Assembly: GCA_036245805.1 (NCBI GenBank)
Contig: BTRK01000002.1
Coordinates: 23,367,067-23,431,066 of the forward strand
Direction of reading: 5' to 3'
Source: Pristionchus mayeri
Taxonomy: Eukaryota > Nematoda > Chromadorea > Rhabditida > Neodiplogasteridae
DNA: 64,000 nucleotides
The position numbers were made by a program, and so were the translations under genes. Under the pieces are notes generated by a model. That model was not told where the DNA came from, ran no database searches, and was given only the letters and a program-made list of their open reading frames with translations. Positions 12,601-21,600 of the stretch are shown here, piece after piece. How positions within the stretch are numbered: position 1 is the first letter of the stretch; every line of letters begins with the position of its first letter.

Positions 12601-15600
12601 GTAGCGAGCCCGCTACATATCGCTACGTATCACTCTGCCTCTCTCCCTCGCCTCCTCCCGCTCTCTCTGACCCGGTGAAGTTAGAGCGCGCGGCGAGGAG
12701 ATGACCGCGGCCCTGTCCGAGCGGGAAAGCTAACGTAACGATATGTAGCGATAGGTAGCGGGCCCGCTACCTCTCCCTCGCTTGTTACGGGCCCGCAATA
12801 TCGCTATCGTTTAGCCTACCCTAATACATAGACAAATAAGCAGTGAAGATGCAATATTTTAATATGACATAGGTAATTAAAATGACAAAGGTAATAATGA
12901 TAATTTCACCAGCAATGCTTCCATACATTTCACAATAACGAGATATCAGAAGATAATCAAGGTACAGCATATATCGTTATACATTTTCGACAAATAAGCA
13001 TTCCCTAGCATCACTCCACAGTCCTCGCTACGAGGAGTGATCAGCTAGAGTGCAGTTTGATCGTTTTGTTCCGACTGTTTTTGGGCTCGAATTCATCGTT
13101 GTTAATCGTTATATTGCTTCTTCACTGCTTATTTGTCTCTGTTTGTGTTGAATGAGACACCAGATGAAGCATTGAAATTTTCAAATAAGTGTAAAAACAT
13201 GTAAATCGAGGAGGCACAGTCATGGGAAAAGTCAATGAGAGGTGAAAAAAATAGACAAAAGGTGTCTTCTGCGGCAGGGGTTGAACCCCTGACCAAAAAA
13301 GCAAAGGCACACTACCGACTGAGCCATTCGAGGTGATGGCTTTGAGCTACCAAGAATCAAATACGAGTCTAGGCTGGAACCACCAAAAATTTTCCCAAAT
13401 TTCAATAATTAAAATTCGGGTCTTAGGAAACAACTATCCAATGATGTTAGATATGGAATGGACCTCCCTCGGTGGTCAGTTCCGACTTGGCAACTCAGAT
13501 TTATGTTTGACTTTTGCGGTTCCCTTGTGAATGAGAAAATCCCTTTATACATATTCTTGATTTGATTTCTATTGTTTCTCCAAAATGTGAAAATCGACAT
13601 ATCACGCCATTCACGAGAGAATCGAGCTAAAATCACCATTCCTTGGAATGGAGCTGAAATCGTGAAATGAGTTCTAACAGGCTTCGGGCACCCTGAGGCA
13701 TGTTTGAGTGACCCCCGAAATCTTTTTGTGCATACTTCATTTTGGAGCTCCCTACGCAGGGTCGGATGTCGGCATCACCCACTTTGAGAGCACTTTTCTT
13801 GGATACGGTGTAAGATAGAGCAAAATTGACCTCTGAGTGACCACAACTCATTTTTTGAGCTCTATCGATATATACAAACCAATTTCTCTAAAACCTATTT
13901 TTAAGAGTGGTACACTGTAGGTCAATTTTGTCAAAAATGTAGGTAAAGAAGCAGCTCAAATTTTCACAGTAGATGCAGCTTAGCAAGAGCATTCCAATAA
14001 GTGGTTTGCGAAAAAAATACGAGGCGGCTGGTGAGAGTTTCGCCCATTTAAATTCGCCTGGATCGTTTAAACTTTATTTTCAACAGGCGAATTAATTTCA
14101 CACCGCTCTTTTCGGAGCTCTCGGCCGAATATGATCGATTTGCTATCGATATCCCCGTTGAAAATAAAGTTCAAACGATCCAGACGAAGTTAAAAGGTCG
14201 AAACTCTCACCAGCCGCCTCGTATTTTTTTCGCAAACCACTTATTGGAATGCTCTCGCTAAGCTGCATCTACTACGAAAATTTCAGTTGCTGCTTTACCT
14301 ACATTTTTTATAAAATTGACCGACAGTGTACCACTCTTAAAAATGGGGTTTAGAGAAATTGGTTTGTATATATCGATAGAGCTCAAACTTTTTTTATTTT
14401 AGCAATTCTAGTGATAGATAGACGAAAATACTCCTCTGAGTAACCGCCTTTACTTTTTTTGAGAAAATTGGCATTGAATGTAGCACCGTTAAAATTGAGT
14501 TTTATGACAAATGGTTTACATGGATCGCTAGAGCGCGAAAAATGAGTGGGGGTCACTTAGAGGAGTATTTTCGTCTATCTATCACTATCATTGCTAAATT
14601 TGCGGTCAAAGTGAGAGCAGCCTGCAGCCGACCCCATGTAGGGAGCTCCAAAATTAAGTATGCAAATTGGGACTTTGGGGGTTAGTCAGGCATGCCTTGG
14701 GATTATGAAAACCGGTAAGAACTCATTTGCCGATTTTCCCTCCAATCCCTAGAATAGCGATTCTAGCTCGATTCTCTCGTGAGAGGCGTGATATGGGCAT
14801 TCAAAGTATTGTGAAGAGTGAATGTGTTTTAGAATCGAATTCCTGTGTCACGAGAATGATATATTGAAGAATGAGCAGAATACATTCACTAATTTCAACG
14901 AGTTTGTTTTAAATCTTTCGTTTCACAACTTTTTAAAGTGTTTCGCTCTTCGTTCTTTCAGTTATAATCCATGACGAACTTACCATTTCTTTTAGACTCG
15001 AGAGAGCTCTCGACCAGTCTAAGATGAACTATGATTCGCTGAATAAGGAGAAGAATCGACTTACTATCGAATTGAACATCGTTCATGAGAAGGAAGCGAA
15101 AATGAGATCTGAGCTGTGAGTTTTCAACACTTCTGATGGATGTCCTTTGTAGCGGATGTAAACGTTTAAAAAAAGTAAGTTGAGGCATCCACGCAAGAGG
15201 GGTTTGCCACCCCGCGCCAATTCTGCGTTCAGTCTGTCCTGAGGTTATCAGCGACCTATGCGTGAGGCTACCGCCCGTGTTGTGTGCACGTGGTGGGGGG
15301 ATTTCTGTCCTATTTTTAACCGTGGTCTTGGTGGATCTGCAGACAAGGGGGTCGAATGTGCGCGGGAATATTTGCAAAAAAACGGATGTTCGCGGAAAAT
15401 TTGCCAAAAATGCGGATGTGCCCTGGAAAATTTGCAAAAAAAGAATTTTTCTCATTGTGTCATTGTGTGCTGTCAAACTGATAGACATAAAAGAGACTAG
15501 TAGAAATGCAATACTAATAAAATCAGAAAATCAATAATTAGTCACAGAATCGACCTCAAAACATGTGTTGCGCTACCCTGATCAAGACCGATTTTCCCGC

Positions 15601-18600
15601 GAGGCTTGAAACATGAATATTCTGTGTGCGGTAATTAGCGTTCACAAGTCCGGTTCTATACCAATTTTATCCTCGCTTCTCCCCCGGTTGTAGAAATATA
15701 TATCAGGCCTCTCAACAGAAAAACGGGACAACGAATTGACATGAAAAATATAAATATTAAATAAAAACACGGTGTGACAAACCCCCCTAAACGTCCGGTG
15801 TCGACTTGACGACTTTAAAATAATTAATCGTTCCGCTACAGTAAATTAGTTACAACATTCCGCGCGCGATATTTAAAAAAATATATGAAAGTTGCCTGAA
15901 TTACCGTGATATTCAAAATAAAAACTTGGCAAAAGTCCAAAAATGGTATCTTACACGGAATACCCTGAAATTTGGATAGGGACCGCGGAGCTCCGTCCTT
16001 TCTGCCGTTCACCATTTTTTGCATTGGGAAAACTCACACATCATCACACCACCTTTTTATTTATTTATTTTATCAGGTTTAATTTATTTTAATTAATTAC
16101 TTTTTGGGTACAATCGATATAGCATCATCTGAAGATACAAAATCGTAACTGAATTAAGTAATATAGTGGTTATAAAACGTAAATAAACGCATTGTTAGAA
16201 AATTGCGCTTCACATTTTTCTAATGATTTGTATTTTTCTCTTTAAATCGGAGTGCCCAGTTTTAGTGTTCTATTCAGTTGATTGCTCTAAGCATCCCTGC
16301 ACTCTACAGAGGCACTGGCCATGCTCGGGTTTCGTTCGGAAGCATGGTTTATGGCCTATTTTTGAGACAATGCTGACATTTTTCTCGGTTAACCTTGATT
16401 TTCTCCACTTTTCTGAGTGCCCAGTTTAACTTGAACATTTAATCACATGCAGCTACCTCCCCTCTGTCCTAAACATGTACAAAAAATGACGGTTCGTCGT
16501 TCGGAGACCTTGTTTATAGCAGTGAAAGTCAAAATGAGCGATTGTTCGATTATCGGGCTGTGAAGCAGTAGAGTGCGATAAATTGACCTTGAGCTTACCG
16601 TTCGCATATGTTATCAAAATAAATCAGCAAAATTTAAAAAATTAAAAATTCACATAACGCATTAATTAATTTTTGAAAACAACCACGCCTCATAAGTAAC
16701 AAATTCGCCCCATTCTGTACCAAAAATTACGGTAGATCTCTGGTAAAATGTAATTTTTTTAGAAATAGTTGTATTATCGTTATGATTTTTTTCGGTGACT
16801 ATTTTTGTTCATAATCGATTCCGCAATCCCGATTTCATAAGATAAGAATTTCGGAATTGATATAGAGTGCATTTTTAAACAGCCCTCCGCGGTCCCTAGC
16901 TATACCCGTTAAAAAGAGCACAGCATTTGTTTTACCAACATCTGAAAAAATGGTCAGCTGAAAAAAGGACGTAAGTAATGTTGCACGGTGCACGGCAATT
17001 TTTTTCCCAACACCCCATTGAGAGAAAGTTACTAAGCATAGAAAGTAAAAAAAATAGTTACTAAGCATAGAAAGTATATTATTTAGGCTACATCTTACAT
17101 ATTCGCTAGAATAGAAGGAGCCCTTCGTTAATTATTAGGTTGGTGCATAAGTTTCTTTCTTTTCATTTTTGAAAATTTATGTTGTCGTGCGTAGACTCTC
17201 ACCATTTTTTGAATACCTTGTATTATGGCCATGATAGTAGATTACTACCGTATGTTTCATTTAGATCTACGCTTCATCGTGAGAAGTTGGTAAATTTCAG
17301 AAAAGTAACATCGGAAAACGGCTATTTTTAGCATTTTGGGTTGCATTCTGGTTATCGAATACTAGTAGGATTCTGATTCTGCCCAATTAACTAATACTTG
17401 GGGATGAGGTGCTTGTTCTGCTAAGCACGGAAAATCCGGATTCGGACGTGTATGGGAGACAGGAAACACCAAAAAGTGATGATTTTAGCGAATAAATCTG
17501 AAAATGATGATGTCAAAAACTGTAGTTCTTGAACGGAAAAACCTATATTTTCCTAAATGTGCTAGCAATATTACAGGGCAAAGTACTTCACAACTCACCG
17601 CAATTGACCACTCTTCAATGTTGTGTAAGAAATTGGCGCTCAGTAATTAGAGATCTATGATTTTCAAAGAGGACAGATATGCAATTGGCCCAATATTTTT
17701 AGTAGATTTCTCAAAGCAGTTTTGGTGGGCTATGTCGTATGACATACCCAGTCATAGTTCTTTGCAACGATGTGCTAATTGCAGCCTCGGCGATATTCCC
17801 CAGCACTTGAAAAGTCCTATTGATCGATCAGATACTTCCAAACAAAAATGCTCTATTCTAATTGATCGAATCAACATATTATAGTATTCAGTGAACACTA
17901 TAGTGAATAATATTCACTATACTGTGTACCCATGTCCCTATCAATATCAAAAACTACTATTTGATTCGTTCATTGCGACCGCCTGGGGAAGCCGGAATGT
18001 TCGTGCATGAAAAAGAAAGAAACTTTTGCACCAACCTAATAATAGTTCGATGATGTTCCGGTAGGAAGAAAATGGCAATTTCACATCAATTAGTGATTAA
18101 ATGATAATTTATGAGTAAGTCAATACAATAAACCGCTAACCGTATAGCTAAAGTTGCCGGAGAATTTGAAAAGTACCATTTTCAGGCAACATTTTTAAGA
18201 GACCGTCCACCAGAGAACGTAATAACTGTGCAGGGGTCCACGGATGGCCAAAAAATCGATAAATCCCAAACTTTTTTTCTGAAGTGTGAGTACCGAGTGC
18301 TGATTGACGGCCGCAATAGCTAAGGCTAGGGGTCGATTTTGAAAAAGTTACAGGCACCCCCCCACTTTTGGGGTCAACAATTTTGATATCTCAGAATTAT
18401 GCGCTATATAGATTTTCAGGTGTATGTTCACCCGTAGAAAACGAATTTCGATATCCGAATGTCAGAAATTGCGAAATAAAAAAAGTTTAGCACGAAAAAC
18501 CACTTTTTGGTCAAAATAATCGAGTATTTCGATCTAAAAATGTCCGAGGTGCACATTCGCGATACGATTTTCGGAATCTACGTTAAAAGTTATGTCTAGT

Positions 18601-21600
18601 GTGAAATTTTCAGAATTTTAAAAATACCGACTTTTGGGATATTGCGATCCAAACTATGAAAAATACGTCAAATTGCTGAACATGGGTTCGCATGGCACCT
18701 AACATTTTCGTCCCCTATAGCTATAATGGTCTAAAAACAGCTCGTTATGCCTTATACGATCATTTTAATCGACTTTTAGGTGGTAAAGTCATATAGAACA
18801 TAAATTTTTAAAAAGTCAAAAATTCAAAAATTGATAAAAAGTTCAAAATTGAAATTGGCCAAAATGATGCCAAAGTTGCTTTTCATGAGCTCTAACATTA
18901 AAATTCGTTCTCTACGTATGGAAAAATGTTGGAAAACCTCGTTTATTTATAATTTTTAAAAATGATATTTTTGGCCTTTGAACTGAAAAAATGAAATTTC
19001 AGATTTTCGATTTTCTCGCTTTTTCGAAGTAGAAATATGATCGAAATGATTGCATAAAACATAACGAACTGTTTTTAGACCATTATAGCTATAGGGGACG
19101 AAAATTTTCGAGGCCATGCTTACCCATGTTCAGCAATTTGACGTATTTTTCATAGTTTGGATCGCAATATCTCAAAAGTCGGTATTTTTAAAATTCTGAA
19201 AAGTTCACACTAGACATAACTTTTAACCTAGATTCCGAAAATCGTATCGAGAATGTGCACCTCGGACATTTTTAGATCGAAATACTCGATTATTTTGACC
19301 AAAAAGTGGTGTTTCGTGCTAAACTTTTTTATTTCGCATTTTCTGACATTCTGATATCGAAATTACTTTTCTACGGGTGAAAATACACCTGCAAATCTAT
19401 ATAGCGCATAATTCTGAGATATCAAAATTTTTAACCCCAAAAGTAGGAGGTGCCTGTAACTTTTTCAAAATCGACCCCTAGCCTTAGCTATTGCGGCCGT
19501 CAATCAGCACAAAGTTTGGGATTTATCGAATTTTTGGCCATCCGTGGACTTGTTACGTTCTCTGGTGGACGGTCTCTTTAAAAAAATATACCGTACCTCA
19601 GGAAAAAAACATTGCACCGTGCTACAGTACTTACGCTCATTTTAACTGATAATTTTTTTAAAGTGTTTTGGTGAAAATATTGCCGTGCGGTGCAATATAT
19701 GGTACTGTAGTTTTACGAAAACTTTGCCTGAAAATAGTGGTACAAAAGTAGGCAAGGAAAATCGAAAAATCTGGGCATTTTTTGCAATTTTTAAAAAAAT
19801 CGAAAAAAAATGTAGGCATGTTTAAACAAATTAAATAATCTCAAAGGATGTATGAACTATAGAACTGTAAAGCGTCACTTCGTAAGGCGTCTGTCTGATA
19901 ATTATTTCTGAAATTCCATTAAAATGAGATCACAATACGACATGCTCGCGAATATAGAATTCGTTCAAATTTTCGCAGTAGTTGGTTCCGGACATGCTCT
20001 TGCTAATGACTGAAAACTGAAAATCTATGAAATATCGTTCGATGTATAATTTTATAGTGGAATTACAATTGCAATTTGAATTCGCGGGCGAGTGATTATA
20101 AACATAAATTATAAACATGACTTTTGCCTTTTAGAACATGACCTTAGAAGGTGATGTCGCAGGTACGAGCACGTCGTAATTTTTATAATAATTATGAGAG
20201 TGGTCGAGTATATCCGGGTATGTTTTTTTATAAAACTAGCAAGGGCAATGTGTGTTGCACTTCGGCTGGGTGCAAAAATGAAAATTGCCCGCTTTTTATT
20301 CACTATTTCCGGGATGAATTTGCAGACGCAATTTTTATATTGATTTTTTAGCATGTATTTATCACATGTATGTATCATGAGTCAGTGCTTCACATTATGG
20401 TAGTAGCATACACTAGAGACATCTACCCGAAAAATCTATGTCACAGGTCCCAGATCCGGCTTTTAGGAATTTTCCGGTTTCACATCAGGCTCTACCGTAT
20501 ATCAGCTCCAATTTGTGGTACAGATGTGGGATTGGGCTCACAATGCGCGGGAAAAATAGATGAACAACATTTCTGTTAGGTGTGAAGCTGTGGGGCTGCA
20601 AGTTTAAAAAATATGAACGAAAACTGAAATTGCAAGTATAAATAAAATCATAGCGTCTCGGGGAACAAACTTAGTGAATTTTATTGCAGATTATGGAAGC
20701 TTATCTTCATACGCATATAGGAAAAATAATAATCGATAATAATCGATATCGATATATAAAGGTAAAAGGCGTCTCTTGACCTCTGAGTTGACCTCTGAGT
20801 GACCACAACTCATTTTTTGAGCTCTATCGATATATAAAGGTAAAAGGTAAAGGTAAAAGGTAAAAAGTAAAATCGCTTGACGTGGCTGCACCTTTACCTT
20901 TTTTTTTCGCAATTTTGCACCGAAGGTCGAATGTATGAGATGTCAAATTTTGAAAAATTCTAATCTCGATAATTCATCATTTCAATCAATCAGATCAGTC
21001 ATTTTCTAGCATTTCTCGATCAAGGAAGCTTCTCACTTCAAAAAATTCGATTTCAATCCTCCTAATTTGCAAAATTCGTGAGCATCGTGCTCTGGAATTT
21101 AACTCAAAGTGTAATTGATAGTAGTGGCTGACATGAATACATACTGTCATTATTGGCTCTCCAGTCGTTTCCATGCCCTTTATTCATATGCTCAAACTAG
21201 CTAGATCGCGGCTGTCGAAATTCATTATTGTGATGTTTTGACTACATACAGTATCGCCGGAAAGTATTTGCGCACTTTTTCTTTCTGCCGCAGTTTCCGA
21301 AATCGGTGACATATCGATCTGAAAATTCAGTTATAGGTAGCAAATTCATTGGGGAATAAGATGCGCTTATTGCGAACTTATGCAAATTTCTCCCTGTTGC
21401 GTAGTGATGACGCAATCGCAGTCCACTTTTTCGAAAAATTATATTTCTCTGGAGAATTTTTTCATATCGGTCAAACTTTCAGAGTGTTGAGAACCATCCT
21501 TGTACTATTCAGAAAATATATTTCAAGTTGCTACGACATAGCATCAGCTTGCTGCGCTTGCTGCAAATTTGAGGCCGTAAAATCATAACTTCGCTCCCAG

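Larger units (their letters stand above)
12126..13530. repeat. Long palindrome carrying tRNA-like segments in both arms
   Basis: The arms (about 12126-12530 and 13117-13530) are inverted copies at roughly 85-90 percent. Each contains a tRNA-like segment (12323-12390 and 13270-13332). The loop is GC-rich near 12540-12830 with its own inverted TAGCGGGCCCG blocks. It sits in intron 5 of gene 1. Confidence 0.85.
16991..19687. mobile_element. Transib-like element with two nested insertions, TSD CGGTG
   Basis: Ends CACGGCAATTTTTTTCCC and GGTGAAAATATTGCCGTG are flanked by CGGTG (16986-16990 and 19688-19692). With the insertions 17135-18039 and 18198-19577 removed, the rest is collinear with the reverse complement of the 427-bp element at 55360-55786. 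The outer flanks are family sequence too, so this copy had inserted into another copy. Confidence 0.88.

Noticed and set aside
16223..16429. 68-codon frame conserved exactly in two places (also 61084-61290).
   Set aside because: Conservation covers the whole hAT-like element, not just the frame, so it shows recent transposition rather than coding selection.
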